Source: Arcobacter acticola (GTDB lineage Bacteria; Campylobacterota; Campylobacteria; Campylobacterales; Arcobacteraceae). Taken from it: 64,000 nt of DNA. Positions 28,031 through 37,721 of the stretch are shown here, piece after piece. The notes under the pieces were generated by a model. That model was not told where the DNA came from. It ran no database searches and saw only the letters and a program-made list of their open reading frames with translations. Every line of letters begins with the position of its first letter. Position 1 is the stretch's first letter. The stretch covers positions 496,001-560,000 of the forward strand of contig NZ_CP042652.1 in NCBI RefSeq assembly GCF_013177675.1. The letters run 5' to 3'. The position numbers were made by a program, and so were the translations under genes.

Positions 28031-28046
28031 TTATAATCCTTTTAAT

Positions 28047-29015
28047 TTAATCAATTTTATAATAGTTTATTTGTTTATCATCACTTGTTACAATTATTTC
28101 ATTTTCATTTAAAAATAAGATATTTGATAAAGTAGCTTTATTTTGTGTTAGCTTATATAAGTTTGCTTGACTTGATGTATCAAAAATAGTTACATTGTTT
28201 TCTTCATCACTAGCAACCGCTGCTAATTTTGTACTAGGACTTAGTGCTGCTGCATATACTAAAAATGAGTACTCTTTATAATAAGCATTCTTTGTATCAA
28301 GATTATAAACAGCTGCTCGTCTATCTTGTCCTGCTGTTAGTATTAAATTATCTTTAATATCTACTTGAAAAACATTATCTAAGTTTTGATATCTAAAAGT
28401 TTTAATAATATCGAAATTTTTTGAATCAAGCATATTTATTACTCCACTTTCATCACAAACTACTAATTTAGTTTTATCTTGTGTTAATTTAAAGTTTGAA
28501 AATTTTGATTGAGATACTTGAATTTCCTTTATGATTTTTTTATTTTTAATATCATAAAGATATATTTGATTTGAAAGTAAACCATAAATTATATGATTTT
28601 CATCCAAAAATTTAGCACGAGCTATAAATTGTCTTTGAGTATCTTTTATAATACTTTCAAATTTACCATCTTTGTAAATATCAAGATTTCTTCCACCTTT
28701 TTCACCTTGAGAAAGAATTAAAATATTATCATTTAATATATCAACACTATAGATTTTTGAATCAATAATATCTCCTAAAAAATCCTTTATTTTAGGCATT
28801 TTTATAGAATCAATTTTTTCTTGAGTTTTTATATCAAAGATATCTACACTCGAAGCTGCTGTTGATACATAAAGCTTGTCATTATTTAAAACTAAATCTA
28901 TTACTCCTCCACTTGCTATTAGTGAACTACTAGGTGTTAAATCTTTTGCATTTATATTTGAAATAAATAAATTTAAAATAAAAAAAATATATAAAAAGTC
29001 TTTAAGTAATTTCAT
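28047..29015 (-). CDS. napL: Nap operon beta-propeller protein NapL
   Basis: 322 residues: a signal peptide (hydrophobic residues 7-22, ending NINA) followed by a seven-bladed WD40/YVTN-like propeller (repeated FDIKT, LYDIKN, NMLDSKN and IFDTSS units). NapL is known from the nap operons of Wolinella and Campylobacter; its precise function is not settled although nitrate reductase activity is reduced without it. AAAAAGGA precedes the ATG. Confidence 0.85.
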   Translation of the reverse strand: MKLLKDFLYIFFILNLFISNINAKDLTPSSSLIASGGVIDLVLNNDKLYVSTAASSVDIFDIKTQEKIDSIKMPKIKDFLGDIIDSKIYSVDILNDNILILSQGEKGGRNLDIYKDGKFESIIKDTQRQFIARAKFLDENHIIYGLLSNQIYLYDIKNKKIIKEIQVSQSKFSNFKLTQDKTKLVVCDESGVINMLDSKNFDIIKTFRYQNLDNVFQVDIKDNLILTAGQDRRAAVYNLDTKNAYYKEYSFLVYAAALSPSTKLAAVASDEENNVTIFDTSSQANLYKLTQNKATLSNILFLNENEIIVTSDDKQINYYKID

Positions 29016-29027
29016 TTTTTTTCCTTT

Positions 29028-29507
29028 TTACGAAACTATTTTTATAGCATTTGTTGGACAGGTTTTTATACAAAATCCACAAGATGTACAGTTGTTGTTT
29101 ATACTTGGTCTAAACATACCTAAAAAATCAATAGCATCATCAAAACATGGATCTTTACAAGAAAAACACATTGTTTGATTCCATGCTAAACATGATAGTA
29201 CATCAATCTCTATTTTAGCATTTATATGTTTTTTATATTCTAATTTTAGAACCTCATTTGGACAAGCATTTGCACATTCATCACAATATGTACACCCACT
29301 TGAAGTAAAATCAAGTTTAGGAGTAAGATCTTCTTGTATTACAATAATATTTTCTTCGCAAGCTGTACTACATAACCCATCACAAGATATACAGTTTGAA
29401 AAGAAAATAGTTTCATCTTGAAAATATGGAGGTCTTAAAATTATCTCTTGCTTCTCTTTTTTAGAAAAAGATGAAGAAAGAGAACTAAAAAGTTCTCTTC
29501 GTTTCAT
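29028..29507 (-). CDS. napF: Periplasmic nitrate reductase accessory ferredoxin NapF
   Basis: 159-residue cytoplasmic iron-sulfur protein of the NapF type, with cysteine groups CISCDGLCSTAC (near 37), CTYCDECANACP (near 73), CFSCKDPC (near 117) and CTSCGFCIKTCP (near 140). NapF is thought to help assemble the NapA Fe-S centre. The ATG overlaps the napB stop (TAATG). Confidence 0.92.
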   Translation of the reverse strand: MKRRELFSSLSSSFSKKEKQEIILRPPYFQDETIFFSNCISCDGLCSTACEENIIVIQEDLTPKLDFTSSGCTYCDECANACPNEVLKLEYKKHINAKIEIDVLSCLAWNQTMCFSCKDPCFDDAIDFLGMFRPSINNNCTSCGFCIKTCPTNAIKIVS

Positions 29508-30115
29508 TATTTTTTCTTTACTGTATCTAAATCGTCAGTTAAAACTTCATCCCAAGTTGAATGGTTTTTCCCATCTTCTCTTGTGTAGTTAGCTTCAAAA
29601 GTATTTTCAACAGCTAAATCTCCTGTACTTTGAGGAGCATGACAAGTCGTACAATTGTATCTTGCATTAGACATTGTATCTATTGGTTTTATTGAAGTTT
29701 CATTTTTCATATTATCAACTTCTTTTATAAAATTACCATCTTTAACTATATTTTTTGGTCTAAAATCAATATAGTGTGATTTTGGAATTGGAGTTGCTCC
29801 CATAGATTCAGCAACAGCTGGTTCATGACATCCCATACACGCATTATTATTAGGTGTAATTTCTAATAAACCTTCAACATCATGGGGAATCATAGGAGGT
29901 GCATTTTGATATGCTCTTTCTATTTTATATCCACTCATTGGCTGAGAAGTTCCATATTTTGTTTCAGCTGGAGCAGCTTTCTCTTCTGACATTAAGTCCA
30001 CTTTTCTTAAACCAAGTGAATCTTCATCTATTTTTTTTGGCTCACTAGCAGCAAATAAAACTGTGGCAGTTATTGTTGCTATAAAAGTTAATATACCTAA
30101 TTTACCTAACTTCAT
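29507..30115 (-). CDS. napB: Periplasmic nitrate reductase diheme cytochrome c subunit NapB
   Basis: Small electron-transfer subunit of nitrate reductase in the periplasm. The 202-residue precursor has a signal peptide (residues 1-23) and two heme c sites, CMGCH at 93-97 and CTTCH at 155-159, with distal His candidates in PPMIPHD and PKSHYIDF as in the family. It overlaps napH by 14 bases; AAGGGAG precedes the ATG. Confidence 0.95.
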   Translation of the reverse strand: MKLGKLGILTFIATITATVLFAASEPKKIDEDSLGLRKVDLMSEEKAAPAETKYGTSQPMSGYKIERAYQNAPPMIPHDVEGLLEITPNNNACMGCHEPAVAESMGATPIPKSHYIDFRPKNIVKDGNFIKEVDNMKNETSIKPIDTMSNARYNCTTCHAPQSTGDLAVENTFEANYTREDGKNHSTWDEVLTDDLDTVKKK

Positions 30116-30935
30116 TTTGTTCTCCCTTTTTTAAGTTTTTTATTGAAAAATTAAGAGCATCATCATCACATACTTCCACACATCTTCCACAATTTGTACA
30201 TTCTCCTGATAATACAGGAATAGAAGTTTTTGTAACCATATGTAAAACTTGGTTTTCAGGACAAACTTCTTTACATTTCATACAAGCTGTACAGTTAGGT
30301 GCATTATGATGAACTCTTATTAAACTAAATTTTCCCACTAGTGAATAAAATCCACCAAGAGGACATATATGACCACACCAGCCATTTTTTAAAACAAACA
30401 AATCAAAAAGAAAAATTATAAGTATCGCAGCCCATCCAAAACCTAAGCCAAAAATGATTCCTCTATGAACCATTGAAATAGGCGAGATTAGTTCAAAAGC
30501 TGCAACTCCCATAAAAAAAGAGATAATAAAACTAATCGCAATTACCCAATATCTTATATTTCTTGAAGCTGGTTGTTTTTTCTGAATTTGATTAAATCCA
30601 AATTTTCTTCGTAAATAGTTTGCTAAATCTGTAATCATATTTACAGGACAAACCCAAGAACAAAAAGCACGACCACCAACAATCATATAAAAAATTGTAA
30701 TAAAAAAAGCTCCCAAAAGAATGTCAAATGATAAAGCAGCACCTGCAAATAGCATTTGCATAACTGCGTATGGATCACTTAAAGGAATAGTATTTAATAC
30801 TAATGATGAACTTAAATTTCCCATTAAAAAATTTATTCCATAGACATTTGCAATAATATATAAAACCATTATAGAAATTTGTGTAATTCTTCTTGCGATT
30901 AAGAATCTATATTTTTTGTAAATATTACTTATCAT
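30102..30935 (-). CDS. napH: Quinol dehydrogenase membrane component NapH
   Basis: 277-residue membrane protein with four to five helices that, with NapG, oxidises menaquinol and passes electrons to NapB. CxxxCP motifs are at CSWVCPVN (near 89) and CGHICPLGGF (near 191), and two 4Fe-4S ferredoxin motifs at the C-terminus (CTACMKCKEVCP near 219, CTNCGRCVEVC near 251). The ATG overlaps the napG stop (ATGA). No napC is present, as expected for napGH-type systems. Confidence 0.94.
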   Translation of the reverse strand: MISNIYKKYRFLIARRITQISIMVLYIIANVYGINFLMGNLSSSLVLNTIPLSDPYAVMQMLFAGAALSFDILLGAFFITIFYMIVGGRAFCSWVCPVNMITDLANYLRRKFGFNQIQKKQPASRNIRYWVIAISFIISFFMGVAAFELISPISMVHRGIIFGLGFGWAAILIIFLFDLFVLKNGWCGHICPLGGFYSLVGKFSLIRVHHNAPNCTACMKCKEVCPENQVLHMVTKTSIPVLSGECTNCGRCVEVCDDDALNFSIKNLKKGEQNEVR

Positions 30936-31783
30936 TTTAATAAATCCTCCATATCACTACTACTATTCAAAGAATTAACAGCACTATCTTTACTAAGTTC
31001 TGTTTTAGTTGTTTTACTAGTTGCATGTTCTAATCTTTCTTCATCACCTTTATCCCAGCCTTTGATGTAATAATCTCCTGCTCTTCCAAGAGCAACTTCT
31101 CTTGGTAATACAAAAATAGCCGCTTTTTCAGTAACACAAGCTTTTTCACATAAACCACATCCTGTACAAACATCTGCATGTACAATAGGTTTTAAAAATG
31201 CGTGTTTACCTGTTCTTTCATTTTTTGTATATTCAACTGTTATAGCTTTTCCTAAAAGTGGACATGCTCTATAACATGCATCACATTGGATTCCCCAAAA
31301 AGCGATACAAGAATTATCATCAACAACTGCTACACCCATTTGGGCTTTGTTTATATCTAATTTTTTTTCTTTATTTTGTACAGATAAAATATCAAGTGCA
31401 TCTGTAGGACAAACAGGAACACATGGAATATCTATACACATATAACAAGGAATATCTCTTGGCTCAAAAAATGGAGTTCCAAGAGGTTTGTTATCCCCTG
31501 GTTTTGCTAATTTTAATGTATCAAAAGGACATGCTTCTACACACAATCCACATTTAATACAAGTAGCTAAAAAATCATCTTCTTTTAGAGCACCAGGTGG
31601 TCGCAATATTAATGAACTAGCTTTTACTTCATCAACAAATGCACTCCATGTTAAACCACCAAGAACAGCTAAACCTGCTGCTCTTGCTATCGTTAGAAAG
31701 AATTTTCTTCTTTCATTTGTTGTTTGGTTTCCTGATGTACTCATCTTTTTCTCTTTTCTTTCTTGAGGATTAATATTGCTCAA
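30932..31783 (-). CDS. napG: Periplasmic ferredoxin-type protein NapG
   Basis: Tat-exported protein with four 4Fe-4S clusters, partner of NapH in menaquinol oxidation. A twin-arginine signal is seen (ERRKFFLTIARAAGLAVLGG), then CIKCGLCVEACP, CYMCIDIPCVPVCP, CDACYRACP and CTGCGLCEKAC. Two starts are possible: a TTG at the complement of 31781-31783, preceded at ten bases by AAGGAGG, and an ATG 13 codons later with only a weak site but a more usual signal length. I give the longer form because of the strong ribosome site. Confidence 0.92.
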   Translation of the reverse strand: MSNINPQERKEKKMSTSGNQTTNERRKFFLTIARAAGLAVLGGLTWSAFVDEVKASSLILRPPGALKEDDFLATCIKCGLCVEACPFDTLKLAKPGDNKPLGTPFFEPRDIPCYMCIDIPCVPVCPTDALDILSVQNKEKKLDINKAQMGVAVVDDNSCIAFWGIQCDACYRACPLLGKAITVEYTKNERTGKHAFLKPIVHADVCTGCGLCEKACVTEKAAIFVLPREVALGRAGDYYIKGWDKGDEERLEHATSKTTKTELSKDSAVNSLNSSSDMEDLLK

Positions 31784-31802
31784 AACAATATACCCTCCTT
31801 AA

Positions 31803-34613
31803 TTAAGCTTGGTAAATTTTTACCGCACATTTTTTAAAGTCTGTTTGTCCAGATTGTGGACAAGTTGCATCTAAACAAACTTTATTAATAAATACTTTTT
31901 CATCGAACCAAGGTACAAATACTAAACCTCTTGAAGGTCTATTTCTTCCTCTTGTTTCAACTCTAGCTTTTACTTTTCCACGTCTAGATTCAACCCAACA
32001 AAGTGCACCTTGTTTTACACCATATGCTTTTGCGTCTTCAGGATGCATATAACATAGTGCTTCAGGTACTGCTCTATAAAGTTCAGGTACTCTCATAGTC
32101 ATAGTTCCTGAATGCCAGTGCTCTAAAACTCTTCCTGTACATAACCAAACTGGATACTCTTCACTTGGCACTTCCGGTGGATCCATATATGGTCTTGCAA
32201 ATATTTTTGCTTTGTTTTTTAAAGATTTTTTAGTTTTATCATTAATTCCTAATAAATCTCCTTGAGCTAATTCTTTTGCTAATGTTCCGTAGAATGCAAA
32301 ATCACCATTTGGATTTGCTTTTTTAGCATAAGGGTCATATTTAGTATTAAATCTCCATTGAGTTTCTTTACCATCTACAACTGGCCATTTTAATCCTCTT
32401 ACTCTATGGTAAGTGTCAAAATCAGCTAAATCGTGTCCATGACCTCTTCCAAAGTCAGCATACTCTTCAAATAAATATTTTTGAATAAAGAATCCATAAC
32501 CATTAAATACTTTTCCATCAGATCCAATAACTTTTCTTGAATCTCCTGAACCCTCTGTATTATCATATCCAGCTTGAATTGGATCTTTTGGATCTAATTT
32601 ATAAGATTTTGCTTTTTCATTTGCAAATAAGATTTCATACATAGTTGTATCTTCTTTATATCCCATTGCCTTTGCAGCTTCAATTACATCAGGTAGTTTT
32701 GTTTCACCTTTTGTACTTGCAAGTGATTGTTCACCCCATAAATCTTTTACTGTAAATCTTTTTGAAAGTTCAACCCATTGCCATGTATCAGACATTGCAT
32801 CACCAACTGGTAATACTTGTTGTCTCCAATGTTGAGTTCTTCTTTCAGCATTTCCATAAGCTCCCCATTTTTCATAAATCATAGCAGATGGTAAAATTAA
32901 ATCTGATACTTTTGCAGAAATTCCTGGATATCCATCTGAAGTTACAATGAAGTTATCCATTTCTCTTGCTGCTTTAATCCAATGTGTAGCACTTGCTGTA
33001 TCTTGGTATGGATTACAAACATTTACCCATGCAAATTTGATATTCCCATCTTCAATATCTCTATGAATTTTCATAATATGTTGATGACCTTTTGGATTAA
33101 TAGTTCCAGCAGGAACTTTCCAAGATTTTTCTGTTATTTCTCTATCTTTTGGATTAGCAACCATCATATCAGCTGGTAATCTATGACAGAATGTTCCAAC
33201 TTCTCTTGCAGTTCCACAAGCAGATGGTTGACCTGTTAATGAGAAAGCGCCAGAACCTGGTTTAGCTTGTTTATTTAATAAGAAGTGAACGTTATATGAT
33301 AAAGTATTTACCCATGTTCCTCTTGTGTGTTGATTCATTCCCATTGTCCAGAAAGAAACCACTTTTCTATTTTGTTCAATATATAAATCAGCTAAAGCTT
33401 GTAATTTTTTCTTAAATTCTTCAATATCTTCATCAGGGTTACCTTTTGATATTTTAGCAACATAATCAAGAGTATATGGCTCTAATGATTTTTTGTATTC
33501 TTCAAATGATATTTCCCAGTGCGCAAGACCTGTATTTTTGTTTACCATTTTATCACCAGCTTTATATCCATAAGGAGCTAGTGCTGGAGCTTCATTTTCA
33601 GAAACAATTTTTTCCATTTCTTTTGAAATAGTTTCCATTTCTTTTGCAGTATATTTACCATCTACGATTGATTTTTCATCAGATCTTCTCATTCCATAAC
33701 CCAGATTTACTGGACTTGCTGCAAATATGATGTTTTCTTTAATAAAAGGCCAATCAATAGATTCAGGATGATTATAAACAATTTCTCTTGCAATATAATT
33801 CCATAATGCTAAGTCAGTATTTGGAGTAAAAATAATCTCAATATCAGCAATATCAGAAGTTCTATGTCTATATGTAGAAATATTTACAAGTTTAACTTTA
33901 TCCGGATCTGATAATTTTCTATCAGTTACCCTAGACCATAAAATTGGGTGCATTTCTGCCATATTTGAACCCCATGTTACAACTGTATCAGTAAGTTCGA
34001 TATCATCATAACAACCAGATGGCTCATCTATACCAAATGTTTGGTAGAATCCAACAACCGCAGATGCCATACAATGTCTAGCATTTGGATCAAAAGCGTT
34101 TGATCTAAATCCAGCTTTCATCATTTTTAAAGCTGCATATCCTTCCATAACTGTATATTGTCCAGATGCAAAAACTCCAACACCTTCAGGACCTTTTTCT
34201 TTTAATGCAATTTTAATATGTTTTTCCATCTCATCAAAAGCTCTTTGCCATGAAATAGGTGCAAAATCACCTTGTTTGTCAAATTCACCTTTTGCATTCA
34301 TTCTTAATAATGGTTGTTTTAATCTATCTGCACCATACATTATTTTAGCATTAAAATAACCTTTAATACAGTTAAGACCTCTATTAACAGGAGCTGCTGG
34401 ATCCCCTTTAACTGCTACTATTTTACCTTCTTTAGTAGCTAGCATAATCCCACAACCAGTACCACAGAAACGACAAGCTGCCTTGTCCCATCTCCATCCA
34501 CCTTCAGCGGCTTGAGCTTGTGCTTGTAAATCAGCTGGTACAGTCATACCAATTGCTGCTGCTGCACTTGCTGCTGCTGAACTTTTTAGGAAGTCTCTTC
34601 TTGAAAGCGACAT
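31803..34613 (-). CDS. napA: Periplasmic nitrate reductase catalytic subunit NapA
   Basis: Reduces nitrate to nitrite in the periplasm using a bis-MGD molybdenum cofactor and one 4Fe-4S cluster. From the preferred start the protein has 936 residues: a Tat signal (SRRDFLK at 4-10), cluster ligands Cys47, Cys50, Cys54 and Cys82 (ACRFCGTGC ... LNCIKG), and the Mo-ligand Cys181 in ARHCMASA. The ATG at the complement of 34611-34613 has AAGGAG upstream; the longer open frame (to 34697) has no fitting site. It heads napAGHBFLD and is preceded by an FNR-type box and a TACAAT -10. Confidence 0.97.
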   Translation of the reverse strand: MSLSRRDFLKSSAAASAAAAIGMTVPADLQAQAQAAEGGWRWDKAACRFCGTGCGIMLATKEGKIVAVKGDPAAPVNRGLNCIKGYFNAKIMYGADRLKQPLLRMNAKGEFDKQGDFAPISWQRAFDEMEKHIKIALKEKGPEGVGVFASGQYTVMEGYAALKMMKAGFRSNAFDPNARHCMASAVVGFYQTFGIDEPSGCYDDIELTDTVVTWGSNMAEMHPILWSRVTDRKLSDPDKVKLVNISTYRHRTSDIADIEIIFTPNTDLALWNYIAREIVYNHPESIDWPFIKENIIFAASPVNLGYGMRRSDEKSIVDGKYTAKEMETISKEMEKIVSENEAPALAPYGYKAGDKMVNKNTGLAHWEISFEEYKKSLEPYTLDYVAKISKGNPDEDIEEFKKKLQALADLYIEQNRKVVSFWTMGMNQHTRGTWVNTLSYNVHFLLNKQAKPGSGAFSLTGQPSACGTAREVGTFCHRLPADMMVANPKDREITEKSWKVPAGTINPKGHQHIMKIHRDIEDGNIKFAWVNVCNPYQDTASATHWIKAAREMDNFIVTSDGYPGISAKVSDLILPSAMIYEKWGAYGNAERRTQHWRQQVLPVGDAMSDTWQWVELSKRFTVKDLWGEQSLASTKGETKLPDVIEAAKAMGYKEDTTMYEILFANEKAKSYKLDPKDPIQAGYDNTEGSGDSRKVIGSDGKVFNGYGFFIQKYLFEEYADFGRGHGHDLADFDTYHRVRGLKWPVVDGKETQWRFNTKYDPYAKKANPNGDFAFYGTLAKELAQGDLLGINDKTKKSLKNKAKIFARPYMDPPEVPSEEYPVWLCTGRVLEHWHSGTMTMRVPELYRAVPEALCYMHPEDAKAYGVKQGALCWVESRRGKVKARVETRGRNRPSRGLVFVPWFDEKVFINKVCLDATCPQSGQTDFKKCAVKIYQA

Positions 34614-34683
34614 ATTTTCTCCTTTTATGAAATATATAATTGTTTTAACATGGTAATTGTAACAAGTATAAATTACAAATTGG

Positions 34684-34697
34684 TTGACCCAAGTCAA
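34684..34697. promoter_or_regulatory. FNR-type box shared by napA and the trpD2 paralogue
   Basis: Perfect palindrome TTGAC-CCAA-GTCAA centred at 34690.5. On the minus strand the -10 TACAAT (34656-34661) puts the napA start 41.5 bases away; on the plus strand the -10 TAGAAT (34720-34725) puts the start of the trpD2-like transcript also exactly 41.5 bases away. One dimer site thus appears to activate both directions. Confidence 0.75.
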
Positions 34698-34754
34698 GTA
34701 ACTTAAGTTTAAATTAAGATAGAATTTGTCTTATTTAAAGATATGGAGAGTAAA

Positions 34755-35648
34755 ATGGGGTTTCATAGTTATATCAGAGCAGTTGGCACAGGTCCTAAAT
34801 CAAATAGAGAATTAACAAAAATAGAAACAATTGATGCAATTGAGTCGATTTTGAATCAAAATGTTCACTCTGAGCAAATTGCAGCTTTTTTATTAGGTTG
34901 GAGAGTTAAACTTGAAACAATAGAGGAATTAAAAACTACTTTTGAAGTTTGTGATAAATATATAAAAAGAGTAAAAATACCAAACTCTATAGAGTTAGGT
35001 TATCCATTTGATGGGAAAGCTGATAATCCTTATTTATTACCTTTGATTGCAAAATATCTAAAAAAATTCGATTTAAATTTAGTTGTTAGTGGAGATGAAC
35101 TTCAACCTGCAAAAAAAGGTTTAACACTAAAAAATCTTTATGAAAATATTGATTTTGATGATAATATCTACTATTTTGATAGAGCTGATTATTTCAAAGA
35201 ATTAAGTGCTTTAACAAAAATTAGAAATATTTTGGGTTTAAGAACAGCTTTTAATACAATTGAAAAACTGTTAAACCCAGGAACTTCAGACTATGCAGTA
35301 AATGCAGCTTTTCATAAGCCTTATGTATCTAAATATAATCATCTTTTTGGTGAAAACTACAAAAATCTAATAATTGTAAAAGGAAATGAAGGAACACCTG
35401 AAATCTTTTCAAAGTGTAAATATTGGCAAACAATTGATGGCAAAATAACAGAGTATACGATTGATCCTGAATATTTTGGAATAAACTACAAAAAATCAAC
35501 AGATATTATCTCTTTTGAAGAGTCACTAAATATGACAAAAAATCCAAGCGATGATTTAGAAAGATTAGCAAAATTAAATGCTGCAATGTTTTTAATCGCA
35601 GCTCAGAAGGCTGATGATATTAAAACAGCTTTTGAGATGATTGAATAA
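34755..35648 (+). CDS. TrpD2-like (YbiB-type) phosphoribosyltransferase-fold protein, copy 1
   Basis: 297-residue protein of glycosyltransferase family 3, the anthranilate phosphoribosyltransferase fold, subgroup TrpD2/YbiB. The N-terminal helical domain begins HSYIRAVGTGPKSNRELT. The KHGN motif of true TrpD is replaced by SGDELQPAKKG, so tryptophan synthesis is unlikely; E. coli YbiB binds nucleic acid instead. The ATG at 34755 has GGAGAG upstream and matches the N-terminus of copy 2 at 51922; an ATG at 34743 overlaps that ribosome site. Divergent from napA and sharing its FNR-type box. Confidence 0.78.
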   Translation: MGFHSYIRAVGTGPKSNRELTKIETIDAIESILNQNVHSEQIAAFLLGWRVKLETIEELKTTFEVCDKYIKRVKIPNSIELGYPFDGKADNPYLLPLIAKYLKKFDLNLVVSGDELQPAKKGLTLKNLYENIDFDDNIYYFDRADYFKELSALTKIRNILGLRTAFNTIEKLLNPGTSDYAVNAAFHKPYVSKYNHLFGENYKNLIIVKGNEGTPEIFSKCKYWQTIDGKITEYTIDPEYFGINYKKSTDIISFEESLNMTKNPSDDLERLAKLNAAMFLIAAQKADDIKTAFEMIE

Positions 35649-35678
35649 TATATTTTAATTTAAAGAATTGGAAAAATC

Positions 35679-35707
35679 TAAGTTGTCGTAAATATTACGA
35701 CAACTTA
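35679..35707. terminator. Bidirectional hairpin between convergent genes
   Basis: Thirteen-base-pair perfect stem (TAAGTTGTCGTAA with its complement) around a three-base loop, between the trpD2-like gene and the minus-strand gene at 35723. Its pairing region is richer in G/C than the surroundings. T runs are short on both sides. Confidence 0.7.
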
Positions 35708-35722
35708 AATAAGGTAAAATTA

Positions 35723-36106
35723 TTAATTTAATTCAACCGGAACATATTTTATACATCTCGCAGTAAAAAATTCTCTATTATAATTTGGAGAAGATAACAT
35801 ATGGTTTTCAAGTGTCCATTCGTTTGATTTTTCAATCGTTACACTTTGTGAAACTTTTCTTACAGCTCTGTTTTCACATATAATTTTCCCATTGTTATTG
35901 AAAGTATTTTCAACTTCATAAATACGGCTTGTTGTTACAAAATAGTGCATTCCAATAAAAATTCCAAGTATAATAAATACTATTGGTATTGATTTTTTCC
36001 AAGTGCCATCTTTTACAAAACTTCTTGAACTAACTATTATTGTAATAGCTAATATGAAAAGGGCAATTCCTAAATAACCAGCTTCAAGTTTTAAAAATAA
36101 TTCCAT
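35723..36106 (-). CDS. Membrane protein of unknown function after nirDL
   Basis: 127-residue protein with two or three helices (about 11-27 and 41-58) and a C-terminal part outside the membrane (residues 60-127) containing two cysteines (IICENRAV and ARCIKYVP). I recognise no family. It follows the heme d1 gene nirDL by 15 bases on the same strand, with AAGGA before its ATG, so it belongs to that transcript and probably has a role in denitrification or its membrane maturation. Confidence 0.6.
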   Translation of the reverse strand: MELFLKLEAGYLGIALFILAITIIVSSRSFVKDGTWKKSIPIVFIILGIFIGMHYFVTTSRIYEVENTFNNNGKIICENRAVRKVSQSVTIEKSNEWTLENHMLSSPNYNREFFTARCIKYVPVELN

Positions 36107-36121
36107 GATATTAATTCCTTT

Positions 36122-37123
36122 TTAATTTAGATATTTTTCTTCCCAATCTTTAAATTCATCACAAAAATATTTAATTCTTACTTTTTTAAATTCTCTCGAT
36201 GAATAAAGTGGCATATTTGATTTATATTCAATTTCATTTGCGATGTTATTGATTACTTCTTGGGTGTCTTCTTTTGTTTTCCCATGTATCATTGTAAATA
36301 AATTATAGTTCCACGTTGGATATTTAGGTCTTAAATAGCAGTGAGAAACAGCAGAAAAAGAAGCAGCGATTTTTCCTATTTCTTCACCTTTACTTCCTTC
36401 TTCAATATCCCAAGCAACCATAGCATTTGCACCAAAACCTGCATGTCTATGATTTAAAATAGAAGCAAATCTTCTCATAACACCTGTTTCTTGAAACTCT
36501 TCTAATACTGAAAAAAACTCATCATAAGAGATATTTAGTTTTTCAACTATTTCTTTAAAAGGCTCTTGTGTTATTTCTATATCGTTTTGAGCTTCTTTAA
36601 TTATATTGTAATGATAATCATTAAGTTCCATACCTTTAAAATCAGTACGAGCAACTTTCTCTTTTTTTTCAGCTTGATTTGTAGTATCAAGTTTTACTGA
36701 TATTTTAAAAAGTTTTAAGGTAGGTAAAATAATATAATCTTTTGCTTTTGTTAGTTTTGCTAAAGTAGCAATTGTGTCTTCTAAGGTAGATTTAGAATTT
36801 GGAGCAATTGCTAGAGTAAACCAAATATTATAAGTATGATTTCTTTCATAATTATGTGAAATTCCAGGATGAGAATTTAGTATAATTACTGCATCATCAA
36901 TATCTTCTGCTGCTATTTCAAAAGCCACTAGAGATGAGGTATATCCTAGTTTTTTTGTATCAAATATTGCTGATGTTTGTCTTATGATTTTATTTTCTTT
37001 TTCTTTTTGTAAGATTTTTAATACTTCATCTTCACTTATATTTAACTCTTTTGCAATTTGTTCAAAAGGTCTTTTCACAAGAGGGAAGCTTTTTTGTATT
37101 CTATATAGTATCTCATCTTTCAT
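36122..37123 (-). CDS. nirDL: Fused siroheme decarboxylase NirDL (heme d1 synthesis)
   Basis: Removes acetate side-chain carboxylates from siroheme to give didecarboxysiroheme, the precursor of heme d1 of nitrite reductase NirS. The 333 residues are two tandem Lrp/AsnC-like units (about 1-160 and 165-333), each with a winged-helix and a ferredoxin-like part; the active-site signatures are NYERNHTYNIWF and YLRPKYPTWNYNLF. This fusion corresponds to NirD plus NirL (or NirG/NirH) of other species. The ATG chosen has TTGGAG upstream; a longer frame starts 21 codons earlier. Driven by an FNR-type box. Confidence 0.88.
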   Translation of the reverse strand: MKDEILYRIQKSFPLVKRPFEQIAKELNISEDEVLKILQKEKENKIIRQTSAIFDTKKLGYTSSLVAFEIAAEDIDDAVIILNSHPGISHNYERNHTYNIWFTLAIAPNSKSTLEDTIATLAKLTKAKDYIILPTLKLFKISVKLDTTNQAEKKEKVARTDFKGMELNDYHYNIIKEAQNDIEITQEPFKEIVEKLNISYDEFFSVLEEFQETGVMRRFASILNHRHAGFGANAMVAWDIEEGSKGEEIGKIAASFSAVSHCYLRPKYPTWNYNLFTMIHGKTKEDTQEVINNIANEIEYKSNMPLYSSREFKKVRIKYFCDEFKDWEEKYLN

Positions 37124-37179
37124 ATTTTTCTCCAAGAGCAAATTTTCAAAAAGTATAACAACTAAATTTTTTTTATGCC

Positions 37180-37193
37180 TTGACATGAAACAA
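37180..37193 (-). promoter_or_regulatory. FNR-type box of nirDL
   Basis: TTGAC-ATGA-AACAA, one mismatch from the palindrome, centred at 37186.5. On the minus strand the -10 TATACT (37152-37157) predicts a start at about 37145, again 41.5 bases away. On the plus strand the nearest -10 (TATAAT at 37239-37244) gives a distance of about 64.5, so control of the divergent gene is less clear. Confidence 0.65.
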
Positions 37194-37271
37194 CTTATTT
37201 ACTTGATATGAATTAAGAGTTTTATTTTTTAATTTAAATATAATTGTTTTTAATATATTGAAGGAAAAACC

Positions 37272-37646
37272 ATGAGAAAAAAATTATTAGTACTTGCTTT
37301 TTTTGTAATATTTATGTTTTTAGGAATTATGGCTTTAAAAGATTCCATGCCAGAACCTAAAAATGAAAGAGTTTATACAATCTTACAAAAACACATGCCT
37401 TATACCTTAGAAAAAAGAGTAGGGGGATATTCAATCGTTAGTAATGAAACGGGTGTAAAAGAAAAACCACCTGCAAAAGATTTATTTCTAAGACTTGAAC
37501 AACTTGAACAACAATGGGGAAAAGAGTTTTTGAAATTAGAAAATAACACTTTGATTATATTGGACAAAGATAAAAATAAAGTGGATAAAATAGATTTAAA
37601 AACTAATGAAGAGATAAATTGGGTAAAAGAGTATTTTAGCTTTTGA
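37272..37646 (+). CDS. Small membrane-anchored protein of unknown function
   Basis: 124 residues with one N-terminal hydrophobic segment (about 4-21) and a charged, lysine- and glutamate-rich remainder that should face the periplasm. No cysteine, no known domain. AAGGAA precedes the ATG and a TATAAT lies at 37239-37244. It sits between nirDL and the Crp/Fnr gene in the nitrite reductase region. Confidence 0.55.
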   Translation: MRKKLLVLAFFVIFMFLGIMALKDSMPEPKNERVYTILQKHMPYTLEKRVGGYSIVSNETGVKEKPPAKDLFLRLEQLEQQWGKEFLKLENNTLIILDKDKNKVDKIDLKTNEEINWVKEYFSF

Positions 37647-37654
37647 TGCTTCAC

Positions 37655-37668
37655 TTAACACGAGTCAA
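37655..37668 (+). promoter_or_regulatory. FNR-type box of the first Crp/Fnr gene
   Basis: TTAAC-ACGA-GTCAA, one mismatch from the palindrome, centred at 37661.5. A perfect -10 TATAAT at 37691-37696 predicts a start at 37703, 41.5 bases from the centre. The regulator gene at 37722 may therefore control itself or be controlled by its paralogue. Confidence 0.65.
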
Positions 37669-37721
37669 GAAATTAGAAATTTATTTTAATTATAATCAAA
37701 AATAGAAAACTAGGAGTTTAG

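Noticed and set aside
34614-34697. Longer NapA with 28 additional N-terminal residues
   Set aside because: It would put the Tat signal far inside the protein, has no ribosome site, and its start codon lies in the FNR-type box.
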